DNA from: Clavulina sp. PMI_390
Lineage: Eukaryota > Basidiomycota > Agaricomycetes > Cantharellales > Hydnaceae
DNA length: 64,000 nucleotides
Direction: 5' to 3'
Assembly (NCBI GenBank): GCA_015039315.1
Contig: WIDE01000076.1
Coordinates: 60,611 to 124,610 of the forward strand
Below the pieces are notes generated by a model. It was given only the letters and a program-made list of their open reading frames with translations, did no database searches and had not been told where the DNA came from. A program made the position numbers and the translations under genes. Positions 23,501-35,808 of this stretch are shown here, piece by piece. How positions within the stretch are numbered: position 1 is the first letter of the stretch; each line of letters begins with the position of its first letter.

Positions 23501-24359
23501 AGGGCCGTTCAAGCAGCGATTCTCATTCATCTTGGAATATCACAGCGACCCCAGAGTTCAGTTGTTGAGGGCGCCAATGGTCAAACGCGTGTCCCAGCTA
23601 TATCCCCATAGGGTTGGATTTGGAGAGTCTGGAGCGCTCCTACACAGTAGGCGATTTACCTCCGGGAGAGGTTTTCGCCAGCCGAGCAAGGTCTTCAGGT
23701 CTAAGGCACCTCCTTTGTTCAATACTGATGGCCTGCCCACGCAGCATCGCAAAAATCACGAGGAAATGTGGTACGGGCAACTCCACTCATATACGGTCCG
23801 GAAACTTCTTTGCGAGATAAAGCTGAATAATGGGGCAAACGCAGCAGCAAAAGCAGACCTGGCACGTAACGTGTTCAGTTAGGTGCTAGGCAAGCACGAT
23901 AGGCAGCCATCAGTCCGGGATGGCTGGCGGGTGAACGAGAGCAAAGCTTTGCTGATTCTTTTGAGATCAAGGACGGCTTCGATTATCATGTGCTATCTGA
24001 TGCTCGTAATTCGGGAGCATGATCGGAGGATCTGCTGCGGCGTGGTCTTCACCCATTGAAGCCGTGACGCGATTGTGACGAACAATCGTCAACTCGCGCA
24101 TTCTAGAGCTGCCCATCGACTGTTCAGTCCAATCGGTTTTCACACATGAATGCATTCTTCTACCATTCGATTCTATGTAAAAAGGTATCCGACCGCCTGG
24201 TATTCCTCGCTCCGGGTTCACCCAATCAAGAGCCTCCATTCAAGCCTCAGACAATTATCGTCTCCCTTCATCTCGGGGCGACTAGCCCGTATTCGTTCAG
24301 ACGATCCATGATAAGACGCCTGAAAGACGCATCTATGATCTCTCCCTAGGCCTCCCCCA
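20556..24359. other. 3.8-kb stretch without a supported gene
   Basis: Between the CFEM promoter and the dioxygenase start there is no open frame with a recognisable domain, no convincing exon series and no tRNA-like cloverleaf that I could find. Short AT-rich patches (21200, 22080) and many stop codons in all frames suggest non-coding or decayed sequence. It could hold an old transposon remnant or a long non-coding RNA, but nothing in it shows that. Confidence 0.4.
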
Positions 24360-27300
24360 ATGTCTCTATTCCTAGCGCCTCTGCATCTGGCACAGGACGC
24401 TCTTAGAGCTGTCGATAAACAACTCGAGAATGTCTCTCTTGCAGCAGATGCCATTCAGCGAGGCCGCTCTGAACTACCCCCTGTGACCTCTGATTTCAAT
24501 GAGAAAGAGCGGCCGTCCCTTGTCTCGAAGGTTGTTGGGGCTGTTCGTGACCAAGTCCAACGTGGCCTGCCTGTAGACTCTCCTCCGGTTGAGACAGTGG
24601 TGAGTTGACTGCTTTAGCGAAGTAAAATGTTGAGACACTAAGTGGGTGATATACTGACTAATCCCCTCCAGAGGGCACTGCTCGATGGCCTCGCCGCCAA
24701 TAACAACATTGTTGAGGGTATCGATGATCGCAAGCTCGCTGTACGTATCACCCCTCTCACCAGCTGCTAGAATTCTCAAATATTAGCCATATCTAGTTCG
24801 AGTATGCCTTCCGCTTCTTGTCGCGTCTCCCTCCTAGCCAACTGGCCAAAGAATCTGAGGCCCTCGCGATAAAGACTCTTTACCGCGACTTGGCCCATCC
24901 CCCAGGAACTTTTGTTGGGCCTGAGCATGGGTTTCGCACCTGGAACGGATCCAATAATTCTGCAGATACTCCTGAGCTTGGTCGTAGCTTCACCCCGTAC
25001 TCTCGAAGCTGCACGAGCGGGCGCGCTATTCCACCACGAGATCTGCCAGATCCAAGCCTGGTTTTCGATATGCTGATTCGTCGCGATAAGGTATTGATCA
25101 TCTTCGAGCTACATTGATATCATTGAAGTCACTGACGCTCGATAATCACAGTTTCTTCCCCATCCTGGAGGACTGAGTGGCCTGTTTTTCAGCTTCGACA
25201 CGACAGTCATTCACTCGGTCTTCCGCACACGCCGTAGCAATTGGAACATCAATGAGACGTAAGTTATTGTTGAAGCTTAACGCGACCCATGCCTAATAGT
25301 CTCCCTGCTCATAGATCCTCTTATGTTGACCTTGGGATTCTTTACGGCAACACGAAACATAACTGTGGTAAGCCCCTCGACCGACTCTGCTGCTCAATTC
25401 ATTCTCAGCGACGCCTTTCAATAAGAACGAATGCGTATCATTGATGGACAAGGCAAAATCATCCCCGACTCTTTTGCTGAGACGCGTATCTCTGTCCTCC
25501 CCCCTGCCGCGGCGGCTGTGCGTCATTTCCGACTTTGTTCTTCTCAATGCAAGCTCACTCATTCGTATCCGTTAGATACTGGTCATGTTCAATCGTAACC
25601 ACAATTGGATATGTGAAAAGCTCCTTAGCATCAACGAGCGGGAAACATGGAAGGACCCCTCAAAGTTTACCGAGAAAGATAAGACTAAGGGCCAGCTGAA
25701 ACATCCCGACTATTCCAATGTTCTCGAAAAACAAGACTACGAGATTTTCCAAACTGCTCGCCTCATCAACTCCTTCGCCTATGCCACCGTCGTGTTATCG
25801 GATTTCTTGAGCGCGGTGCTTGGCACTCAACTGTCAGCAATCTCTTAAATAGCTACTTTCTCTTCATCTCACGCTCAAGCTTTCCTCATAGGGATGGATC
25901 CACGTGGACTCTCGACATTACGAGCGAGCGCCGGGAGCCCGATCGTGTACTCCTTGAGCGCGGTAAGGGCAACTCGTGCTCCATCGAGTTCAATACCCTC
26001 TATCGCTTCCATGCTGCTATGTCCGAGGACGACGAGAAATACATCACAGGGTCGTTCAACTATATCTTTGGTAACACCAACCTGGACGAGCTCTCACCGG
26101 AACTCTTCGAACTTTCCGTTGGCAACTTTGGTCGCAAGGTCGCCGCCCAAGCTGCTGGCAGAACCCCTCCCCCAGATGTCACCATCCCCGAGTACCGTCA
26201 AAAGACTCCCGCGGAACGGGGTGAACTTAATAACGACTCTAGTCCTACTGACTATCGTCTCAGCTCACGGGTGGGGTTGTCAGTAGTGGTCCTCTCTTCT
26301 CTTAACCTCTTTGATTCATTTCTTTATCACTCGCAGGGTTAAACGCGACCCCATCACTGGCCGCTTTCCAGACAAGGATCTTGCCGAGATATTGTTGCGG
26401 GCAACATCCGTTCCTGCCGCGGCTTTCAAGGCTCGTGGCGTCCCCAGCGTCATGAGAGTTATCGAGATTCTCGGTATGCTGCACGCTGCAGTCATCTCGT
26501 ATGGCTCGATCGCTTATCCCTGGACTTTTCTTGTCTTATTGTCATGATTCAGGCATTGAACAAGCACGCTCCTGGGGTGCCTGCACCATCAATGAGTTCC
26601 GCCGTTTCCTCGGCTTGCGACCATATGCAACGTTCGAGGAGTGGAATTCGGATTCAGTTATTGCGGATGCTGGTAGGCCTATTTGCTCATATGCGAAGTC
26701 AATGATAATCTCAGGCTATCACGTATAGCGCGAAAGCTTTATCGCGATCCCGAGAACCTGGAGCTCTACGTTGGTCTTGCTGCTGAGGAACCGAAACCTG
26801 CTGATAATGCTGCGGGTTTATGTCCAAGTTGTGAGCAAATCACCAATGATGTATGTATTAAGACGCTTACTCCGGCTTGCGTCAATTCCCTTTGTTAGTT
26901 ACCACCGCAAGGTGGGTCACATGCCTTAGAGCGTTGACAGTCACGATAATCTGGAGTTTCTTCACAGGGCTATTCTGGCCGACGCCATCGCTCTCGTCCG
27001 AGGCGACAGGCACTTCACCTTTGACCTCACCCCGTACAATCTCACCTCATGGGGTATCACGGAAGGTGTGTTCTTATCCGTTGATCAATCACGCGTCTCG
27101 CTGACAAAAATGCGCGCTTTAGCTAATCGCAACACCGATAATGCGGCATGGGGCGGCATGCTGGGTCGCATCTTCCAGCGTGGTCTCCCGGATTACTATC
27201 CCGCCGAATCAATTTACATGCACTTCCCGCTGGTCACTCCAACTGGGCAGAAATACAGCATGGACAACACTATGCAAAAGCTTGGCAAGTATGAAGACTA

Positions 27301-29365
27301 CACCTGGACCATGCCAACAAAGACTGGCGACATAAAAATTATCAGCAAGCCCGAGGACATCTCTAGCATTCTTTCTGATCCTTCAAATGGTTTTAGTACC
27401 GTTTACCGCCCTTATATTGACCAAATTGGGCTCGGGAAGAGCTTCCTCGCAGACATCGACGACCATATCAAATTTGATAAGATCACACAGCTCATTCAGC
27501 ACGTATTCGTCCCTCGCGAGGAACACAGCGCGACATTCCTCTGGTTCCACGATCGCACATGTGAGCTGATGCGTGGCAAGCATCTTGAGATCACTAGCGG
27601 GATCAAGAAGGCCTTTGCTGTCGATCTGGTGAAAGATGTTCTCCGCCTTGTTCCTGTCCATTGGGCTTCATCTCAAGTCGTATGTTGCTAGTTGACATCA
27701 ACCCGAACTGGTTTTCTAACAGGCAATCACATTTAGGCCGGGCTTCCTTTGAAAACATCCTTTTCTCCACATGGGATCTACTACGAACAGCAGATGTATC
27801 AAATGTTCTCCGAAATCCACACGTAAGTAGCATTTTTTTTCCAAGTTCTCGCAGACGCGCTGACTTCCATGCTGTTAGGTACATTTTCTGTGATTCAGAT
27901 CCCTCTATGAAAATCCCCCACCGTAAGGAGGCAAAGGCAAACGTAGAGCGCCTTTCTCGCTTTGTCAAACTCGCTCTCGCGGAAGCCATGGGTGGTGTGA
28001 GTTAAGCCTTTGGTGTTTCATCAATGGGTATGCTTACTTTTTCGGGCTGCAATGACAGCTCCCCGCAAGCGTCTTGGACTCTGTAGCCCATATGATCATC
28101 GGATCCGGCTATAACGCGAAAAACCCCATTCTGAAACGTATTGCCGATCTGAAAGCCCCTACGGATGCGATTACTGCTGATATCATTGCTGTCATCTCAA
28201 TGGCGAGCATCGAGCTCTCGCAAAGTATGTCTTTTATTCATCAACCCGATAAATAGAATCTCATTTCTCATTTCCTTGACTTGACATAGTCCTCACTCAC
28301 GTTATCAATTTCTACCTCGCTCCTGAAACTCCTGCGCTTCTCGACCCTGACTACGATGACAAGCTTGTCGGGCAGCAAGAGAAAGCCAAACTTCAGGCCA
28401 CAATTGTTGCTGTCGCATCTCAGGTTACTGCGGAGAGCCAGATGCTCCTTGCTGGCTATGCTCGAGAGGCACTTCGTAAGTCAATTTACAGCCGGGCGCG
28501 ATGGCGCACTGATTCCCTCCCTCCCTCCCTCCTAGGACTGGATCCTGTTATTGACGGTGTCTGGCGACAATCAAAAACTGCGAAGAATGACCCGGGACTC
28601 CAGTACAACAAAGGAGACAAGCTGTGGCTAGACTATCGGGCGGCCGGGTTGAATCCCGAGGCCTTCCAAGATCCCACCAAAGTCGACCCTCAACGCCCCC
28701 AGCCTGAAAAGGAAAAATACGGTCAACTCCCGAAGCAGCTCCAAGGGGATACTGTCTTCAAAGTCCTAGGAGAGGATTTCGTGTATGGTGTTACTGCCAG
28801 CGTTTTGCGGGCGGTTTTTAGCTTCCCATCAATCCGCCGTGCCGCTGGATATCCTGGAATCCTTCGGCGGTAAGTTAGAGGCCTTGACCTGCGTCTTTGT
28901 CGAGCTCAACCTTTTTTTTTTTTTTTTTTAATATGGTTTAGCTACAAGGATGTCTTCATCGCGCCTCCAGATAACCTTTTGGGCGCCTTTGTGAAGGATC
29001 CGAAGGTCATCCTTGGCGATGATGGCGAGCCTGTCTCTGGAGACCCCTTCCCTGAGCGCCCTGCTCAATCAGAGTTTGAACCACTGGTCCGTGAGATCCC
29101 TGAAGAACACATGTACATCTACGGCTGGAAGAGCACTCGAGTAGAGGATTGGGAGGTGGTTACAACTGGTGACGAGGAGAAGCGGAAGCCAATCAATACT
29201 GCTTGGAGGTTCCAATATCCCGACCCAGAGAATGCTCATCGTAAGTCTATTAATCTCTCTCTCTCAATGCGAAGTCTGATTGTTCAATTATTACTCCGTT
29301 GGTATTATTTTTATCTAGGCCTCACACAATGGGCTACTGGACTAACCGTCAATTACGATCCCTAG
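24360..29365 (+). CDS. Psi-producing oxygenase-like (Ppo/linoleate dioxygenase) with degenerate P450 half
   Basis: A gene of about 16 or more short introns encoding a roughly 1,050-aa fusion. The N-terminal half is an animal-peroxidase-like heme dioxygenase: RDLPDPSLVFDMLIRRDKF, TTVIHSVFRT (distal His), INETSSYVDLGILYG, then NTLYRFHAAMS, which keeps the Tyr radical site and proximal His as YRFH. Further blocks are FQTARLINSFAYATVVLSDF, INEFRRFLGL and LADAIALVRGDRHFTFD. The C-terminal half is the fused P450: acidic I-helix region, REALRLDPV with ExxR, and KVLGEDFVYGVTASVLRAVF. In the family the heme ligand Cys lies at K-C-L-G; here it is Val (GTC at 28763-28765). Ppo enzymes oxygenate C18 fatty acids to signals controlling sporulation. 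This one is predicted to keep dioxygenase activity and lose P450 hydroperoxide isomerase activity. Intron boundaries near 26270-26340 are uncertain by one codon, and the start is the first ATG of the conserved frame. Confidence 0.88.
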
Positions 29366-29614
29366 GAGCGAGTTCCGGTCCCAATGCCCTTGCATGTCCC
29401 GATGTATATCCATTTACATTTCGTTTCCATAACTGATGCTATAGTTCACAATCAAAACCAACAATATGAGACCTGCTTAGAATATGCTAGATCAGAGCCA
29501 AGTGCCAAAGCAGCGAGGGCCGCCCACTTGAGCGATTAGGGGACAGGCTTGGCCAACGTATGTCACATGTGGAAGAGACCTCAGAGGCTGTAGTGAATAC
29601 TCGTGTGTGCGAGA

Positions 29615-30025
29615 ATGAGAGACAGCATTTCCCCAAGAAAAACAAGTTCTTGTTCCTCACCCATCGCCTGGTGTATCATGTCTAGCTCGAGTTTGATCAA
29701 TATGTAAGATTAGCGAGCCCGGTTTCTCAGTTGCTCGCCCATGACTGATCGGTGTTATCCCTGAAGAAATAACAGGTCAACCAACGGATCGTTGTTAATC
29801 CATTCTCAACCTGCATCCCCTTGCGACTGGAGGCGGAGATCGATCCTCTTGTGGAAGACTTCATGTTCGGCGACGGTAGGCTACCGGATAATGAGCCTCT
29901 CTAACCAGGGAGTGTGGTAATTTCCTATGCGGTCGCGCCACAAGATCATGACAAAGTCAAAGTCCCACGACGTCGATCCCGCTCGTTGTTGGAGAGTTTC
30001 AGGACTCACGCCAATGAATAATATT
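29615..30025 (+). pseudogene. Broken 3' fragment of the gene family at 32159-35244
   Basis: Nucleotides 29618-29700 and 29776-30023 match the last exons of the gene ending at 35244. Readable pieces are FPKKNKFLFLTHRLVYHV (then TAG), VNQRIVVNPFSTCIPLRLEA with EIDPLVEDFMFGDG, and VKVPRRRSRSLLESFRTHA. In-frame stops after HRLVYHV and after the DNEPL stretch show it is not translated as such. It sits just downstream of the dioxygenase gene, 4-5 kb before the longer copy and in the same orientation. Confidence 0.8.
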
Positions 30026-30887
30026 GTCGCATCTACTCGGAAACTGGGGGGTCGAGAGAGCTGTCGGCGACTCGTCTAGAGTATGAATCGATATGTGTAT
30101 CAGAACATCTCACGACTGTACTCGTTGAATATGAACGAGGTAAAATCCTTGATGGCGACCTGAATGGAGTTGAATTTGACGATGACGGGAGTAGCTGCCT
30201 TGATGAAGCGTACGGCGACCTGGGGTCCAACATTCCGAAGGGAAGTATGATATCGGCAACATCTACCGCTACCGGGAGAGAGGTCTTATTCGTGCCTTAG
30301 TAGGGTAGGATTCGATGGGCTTGGCGTTCCGAGATCATTCAGACACTAATTCACTGTGTACCAAGCTTGACGAGGACTGCATTGGCATGAATGTATTCCT
30401 TCAAGTTAGCAGGCTGGCCAAATACGGCTATCTCTCAAGCTATCAATATGCAGGCCGTCCTTTCATGACTGAGGAATCGTGGCCAAAATTGTCGACGGAG
30501 TGGGAAAGTAACTAGACGTCTCTAAGCAGCAGTGACAAGTTTTGACCTCTCATGCATGGACACGCGGAAGCATCCATACGCGAGTAATTCGGGAGCAGGA
30601 TCACCTTTACAGCATCGGTCAGGCACACACCCTGGCATCGGGATCAGTAAAACGTGGTTGCGGAGCGATGAGCTTCACGCAGAGTTAAAGATACTATATT
30701 GGAACCGGAATCCGGACACCTAAGCGCCGTTTCTGCTTGTCCGCATGCTGCTCCATCATACACATCCATTCCAGGCCAAAAACATGTTGAATAGATGCAT
30801 TGGCTTCTTTGCTATGCTTTACCAAAGATACAAGAAAATCCCTTGAGAAATGAGGAGGCACGATCGATCCTACGATGATGACCCTAA

Positions 30888-30926
30888 ATTGAGTGGGGAA
30901 ATGAACGTAGTGGGAATCCGGACACC
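30888..30926. repeat. Left arm of a possible terminal-inverted-repeat element
   Basis: Contains GGAATCCGGACACC at 30913-30926, preceded by a segment (GGGGAAATGAACGTAGT) that resembles the reverse complement of 31566-31590. A further GGAATCCGGACACC lies at 30707-30720. Confidence 0.4.
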
Positions 30927-31550
30927 TGTTCCCACGGTCTTTCCACAAGCTCTGGTGATGGTTAGAGGGTCTTAGACATCGATAGGAAACATTATAATGC
31001 ATCGAAGTTCGCTTTTGCGCCTTTGTTGCTACTCCAAATGCGTCCAAACCGCTTCAAGTGGGCAAGAGTTATGTCGAATGCTGTACGCAACTCAATTGCA
31101 GTATCCCGTCGTACTCTGGGAGAACAAGCTATGTAGTGAGTTGATGACAGTACTGAAGCTTAATATGGTAGAATATAAGTTGTTCCATAACTGTTTCCTG
31201 CTCGCTGTGGCAGGAAAAGGCAAGGGGTTGCATCTGGTTGGACCCCGTGCCTTGGCTAGCGGGGACAATGTAACCGATGGCACCCTTCTATTGACGCCCA
31301 ATTGCCGCAGAAGATATCATAGAAACTACTCAGTATGTTTTGGGGTAGGCTTCTTCTTTCTTTCTTTCTCTATGCACCGATCTCCTTAGCGTTTGGGCGG
31401 CTTTCCCACGTTCGCAGACTTGGACGCGACTTCGCTCCTCCATACCTGCATCAATCTACCTGAACTTTTGCAGAAATAGCCCTTTAAATCAGATCTATAG
31501 AACTGGTTCATTCGATTCGAGCGAATTGCCCTCAGAGTGTCAGAGCTGAG

Positions 31551-31590
31551 AAGTGTCCGGATTCCCCCTACGTCCGGGTACCCCGTGACA
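31551..31590. repeat. Right arm of the possible inverted repeat
   Basis: GTGTCCGGATTCC at 31553-31565 is the exact reverse complement of 30913-30925, and similarity extends outward (CCCTACGTCCGGGTACCCC against the left arm). The interval between the arms is about 630 nt with no transposase, as in a MITE-like non-autonomous element. Confidence 0.4.
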
Positions 31591-32158
31591 AATAGTAAGC
31601 ATTACGAATGTCCATGGAAAGAGAGTTAGCCATACACCAACGCTTAATGTCAAAACTTGAGGTAATGGCAGATCTGACAAGTTGGAGAGGGGGAAATTTC
31701 TTCCCCATCAATGTGCAGGAACCTGGGAACAGTGTGACACTGGGCACGTGAGCGTGCTCATATGAGCCGCAGTCTCTTGGCCTACCGTTCATGTATTGGA
31801 AGCCCTGCACACCTCTCGCACGGAGAGGGCACTTGTTTGATATGCTCCCGAGTACTGTCTACCGAATCATTCTAGCCTCCTGAACGATCTACCGACAACA
31901 CATAGCATATTGACACGCTCCTTATCGGTCTTTCCTTTCCGCCTGCTCTCCCTCTTTTTCTTCCGCTTCCAATAGAGTGTATTCATTTCGACCATTCCCA
32001 GCCCAGCTCCTTTGTCACGACAAATCATCGGGTGCCTGGCGAGTAGCCTCACGTCAACTGCTAAAATATGTCCATCTACATCATCATGTCGCGCCCTCTT
32101 GAGCCCTCCCCATCTCATCCACCAACCTTGCACCGACTCCTCTTCCTCCTCAACAAGT

Positions 32159-35100
32159 ATGAGTAACAACCGTGATGGTCAACAAGGAGACACAAAGAAG
32201 CGAAAGGCCTCTTTCATCACACAATGTTAGTACAGTTCATTGTTAGCTGCAAATATCCGCCTTCACACAGCTAATACATGCTTGAACAGCAAACCCTGAT
32301 GATACTGTAGTGAGGACGTATGTTCGGAACTCAACTATGTCCCATCTCTTGTCATACTAACTTGCGAACGTTAAGGTTCCAGCGGGTCCTTCTCAATCGA
32401 GATAGGCAGCGAAACCCAGGTGGCAACATGGCGGAGGAACCAGGTCCGTTCCTATCCTTGCGTCTATCTCAATTCCGTACTGAATTAGATGTCTTTCCTT
32501 CAGCTCCAATATGGCATGCGCCGCGATACGTGCAGGCAGCAGCGGATCAACTGGCTGACCTCGCTATGGGTGGTGAGAATCTCCGTTTCCTAATATTTAA
32601 CGAATGGCCAACTCATCGTATCTGCACTTCCCTTTCCTTTGAATTTTGATGTTTTGCGTGCTATTTGTGCCACGGATAGGTATGGAAGTGGAGGATCCAG
32701 AGCAACACGGTATTGACATTGTGCTGCGGTTTCATATTGGTCTCATCAACTGACATTCTTTCCTTTTATAAAGGAGGCCATGTAACTGATCCCTCTGACG
32801 TAGGAACTGAGGCTCAAATACTAGAAGAAAAACCTGAAGGTGAGGACAATCAGGATACCCAAATGCAAATTATCGGTATGTCATTAGCCACCTAAGACCC
32901 TTCATACGACTCATTCTCCTCGATAGCGGCGAACCCTAAATACACAGGTCTGCAGCACAGCTCTTTATTTCCTTTGTTTTTCTAACTAGTTCTTTCTGCA
33001 GGCTTCGAGCAGTACCCGAACTGCGAGACCATTCAATGGAGAAAGAACTTCACCACGAATGCGAACAATCAGCCTGGTGGTGTCCTCAATATTGTCAATA
33101 CAGGAGGCCAGAATGCCACCCAAGCTAACCACGATTACGAAGTCACTTCTTGTGATGTCAATATCTATCGTGGCACCTGTGACCCACCCGAGGAGCACGA
33201 ACGTGTCTGGGTTCGCTTCAGTCGCCAGAACTTCATGATGGAGTTCAAGGACTTCAAGAAACGTCTCGTTGGTACCGATGCCGAGCTACGCGCAATATAT
33301 GAACAAGACTGGAAAGATTCGGAGGATTCGACCAAGGTTAGCACGTTTTCCCCGCTTCAAGTACAGAGCTTCTAACAGACCTCGCACAGAATTACAAACC
33401 CTTTCTGATATACAACCCGGAAGGAGATTTCGAAGGACGCCGGGCACAGATGCCTTCACATGGGTTAATCGTCGGGCCTGGCTCCTATGGGGCCCACCAA
33501 ACTCGTGAAAGTCGTCAGCATCAACAGTGGCGATGTAGGCTTTGTTGGGCTCACAGTCCAGAGAAACTTATTGCTTACTGATTTTTGGAAGATAGATATC
33601 GCTACCGAGATCGCATGCAAAGAACCTACTCGGCCTTTTAATGTTATCGGCAGATATTGGGACATGAAAACCGATCAAACTGTAGTTGATACCTCGCTCC
33701 AGCTCCGCTTCGAGGCATCCGATCGCGTCACGAAAGCAGAACTTGCCGCAATGGTGAAGGCTGCTGTGAACAAATGTAGAGTGAGCCCAACGATTGAGGT
33801 GGTTGATAAGGGCTGCGGCGGGTTGGACGGCTACGTCTGGATTGGGAGCCACCTCCTCGGCCTCTATCGCACCTACGCCTCTCGCGATGGCTTGCAGCGC
33901 CTTCGGGCACTCAAACAACATGGCCCCCCGCGTCCGTTCCCTACTCCAATGCAAGCTTGGCAGGCGAGCCGGTTGATGGGCATGCAGCTCCCTGCTCCTG
34001 GTACAGTACCAGACAAAAAGAAACCGAAGGAGACGAAGACCGACATATCGGAAATCAAGATAATCGACTATACCGGTAAGGCCCGCGGTAAGACCCAAGG
34101 GCAAGTAATGAAGGCTAGTGCTACAGACGTGAGCCCCTAAACCATTCTCTATACTTGTATCGCCTGTACTAATGGCTCTTGCCAGCTCGCCAAATTGTTC
34201 GACTGGCCTGAGAATAGTCAGGAGGCTGGTGGCGGATGGGCCAATCAGGCCGAGGTAGGAACCATCTGGAGCAAGCACGCGCATGGGTAGCCTTGCTAAG
34301 TTGTATGTTTTCAGTGGCTACACCGCTCAGCTTTCTCATTTGGCGGACTATCGAACGAGCCTGTCATTGATAACTCGCCGCAGAGACGCGAGAACTTGAT
34401 ATTTGGGACCAAGCAATCAAACACGTATATGATCCGGTCAGTAGTATACACTCAATCTCCCCTCTCCGTCTTATTACTCATCGATTGGTCTCTTAGCCCA
34501 GAGACTAGTGTGAAGCACCTCGCGAAGCTTCGTCATGCTTCGTTGTGGGATATCAAGGAAAATTTCCATCCGCGTCCCAATGGACAGCAGCTTACTGCTA
34601 CACAGAGGCAAACCCTCGGGCCGGCCGAAATGCTTTGGTCTGCAAAAGTAGCTGTGTCTGTGAGCACAGACTTCGAGTATGGATCGCGCGAAGATCATGG
34701 TGGTGAGGCCCGGGCGCTCCAGCCATTGGACGAGCGGCTTGAAGAGCGCGTCGAATATGCGAAGGGCACGGCGGAGGCTACATTGAACACTAGGGTACCT
34801 GATAACCAGAGGCAGCACTTCCTCAAGAAGAACGACTTTTCGTTCCTTACCCACCGTCTCATTTATGACGTCCGCCTCGAATTCGACGAAAATGTAAGCA
34901 TTTCAAACCAAGTTCGCTTGTGGGGTAATCCTAATGGGTCTCCACAGAAAAGGCATGTCAATGAACGAATAATCATTGATCCCTTCTCCACCTTCATCCC
35001 CTTACGGCTTGAGGCAGAGCTCGACACCCTAGTGGAAAATTACGTCTTTGGCGACGGTGTGCTACCTGCTGAACCTCTCAAACGCGGAGTGGTGACGGAA

Positions 35101-35244
35101 TCACACGCTGTGGCACCTCAAGACCCAGTCAAAGCCCGGGTGCCACGACGTCGGGCCAAGTCGTTATTGGGCCAATACCACAGTCACGCCGAAGACGCAG
35201 AGCGGTATAAGGCGCCAGTCCTAAACAACAACGTGGTAGCATAG
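32159..35244 (+). CDS. Large unrecognised protein; apparent frameshift near 33530
   Basis: A multi-exon gene of roughly 800 aa. Early exons encode a charged region (DTKKRKASFITQ; TFQRVLLNRDRQRNPGG; ILEEKPEGEDNQDTQMQI). The core has EHERVWVRFSRQNFMMEF, PFLIYNPEGDFEGRRAQMPS, GLIVGPGSYGAHQTR, GFVGLTVQRNLLLTDFW, FNVIGRYWDMKTDQT, GGLDGYVWIGSHLLGLY and TPMQAWQASRLMG. The C-terminal part has RRENLIFGTKQSNTYMIR, LKKNDFSFLTHRLIYDVRL and IIIDPFSTFIPLRLEAELD. I recognise no named domain; my impression that similar proteins occur in other agaricomycetes is unverified. Between GAHQTRESRQHQQW and DVGFVGLT the frame shifts by one nucleotide (33525-33535) with no intron long enough to explain it. Either the allele is broken or one base is a sequencing error. 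Splice sites elsewhere are regular and the rest of the frame is well kept. Confidence 0.6.
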
Positions 35245-35808
35245 CGCTACGTAGTGGTTAAATGATATCTATGTTGTCAACTTGCCGCCCAGTCATACTT
35301 AGCGGCAGAAGTCCCAATGAGGTCGCCCGATCTGGACCTAGATCTAGAGCCCTGCTCGGGCAACCTGAAACAGAAACGACTTTCACGTCGATTAGAGCAG
35401 TGAAGCAAAGTGCGAAGGAAGGCATGGGATCATATAGCAGCGATGTTGATATTGTCAAAGGTTCAGCATGTCACTGAAGTTCCATCGCACCCAGGCCCCT
35501 TTAGCATCGTCGTCATGAGTTACTCAGCTGCGACATGATAGAACAAATGTTGGTGGGGCCGCCATATCGATTGGTACGGTGACAATTACATCGACTGAAA
35601 AGGATAACGAGTGTCATTGGTATCCACCCAACGGTCGAAGGGAATGAGTGTAGGTATACGATGATAGATACTGAAAGCCCCAAAAGAATGCGCAACGGCC
35701 GGAAAGAAGAACGAAAGGCAAGCCGAGATCAGATTGTGCTATGTGAAAGTACCAAGTGCCAAGCCAGGCCAAGGAAGGGCTAGGGGTGGTTGTTGCGAGG
35801 CACGCCTT
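35245..35808. other. Intergenic, convergent 3' ends
   Basis: About 560 nt, no conserved gene, RNA or repeat seen. Confidence 0.4.

Larger units (their letters stand above)
30026..32158. other. Region of decayed or repetitive sequence
   Basis: About 2.1 kb without a supported gene. An open, acidic frame without an upstream ATG runs from about 30027 to 30300 (contains EYERGKILDGDLNGVEFDDD). A 66-codon ATG frame follows at 30315-30515. Neither resembles a family I know, and both may be remnants. Three copies of a GTGTCCGGATTCC motif lie here (separate entries). Confidence 0.4.

Noticed and set aside
28913..28929. Poly-T run inside the dioxygenase gene
   Set aside because: It lies within an intron just upstream of its acceptor and is an ordinary polypyrimidine tract, not a terminator.
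30315..30515. A 66-codon ATG frame
   Set aside because: No homology, no splice partners and located in a repeat-rich decayed zone; kept only as a note in the region entry.
33568..34284. A 238-codon open frame on the minus strand
   Set aside because: It is antisense to well-conserved plus-strand exons (GGLDGYVWIGSHLLGLY and others) with proper splice sites; it has no recognisable domain of its own.
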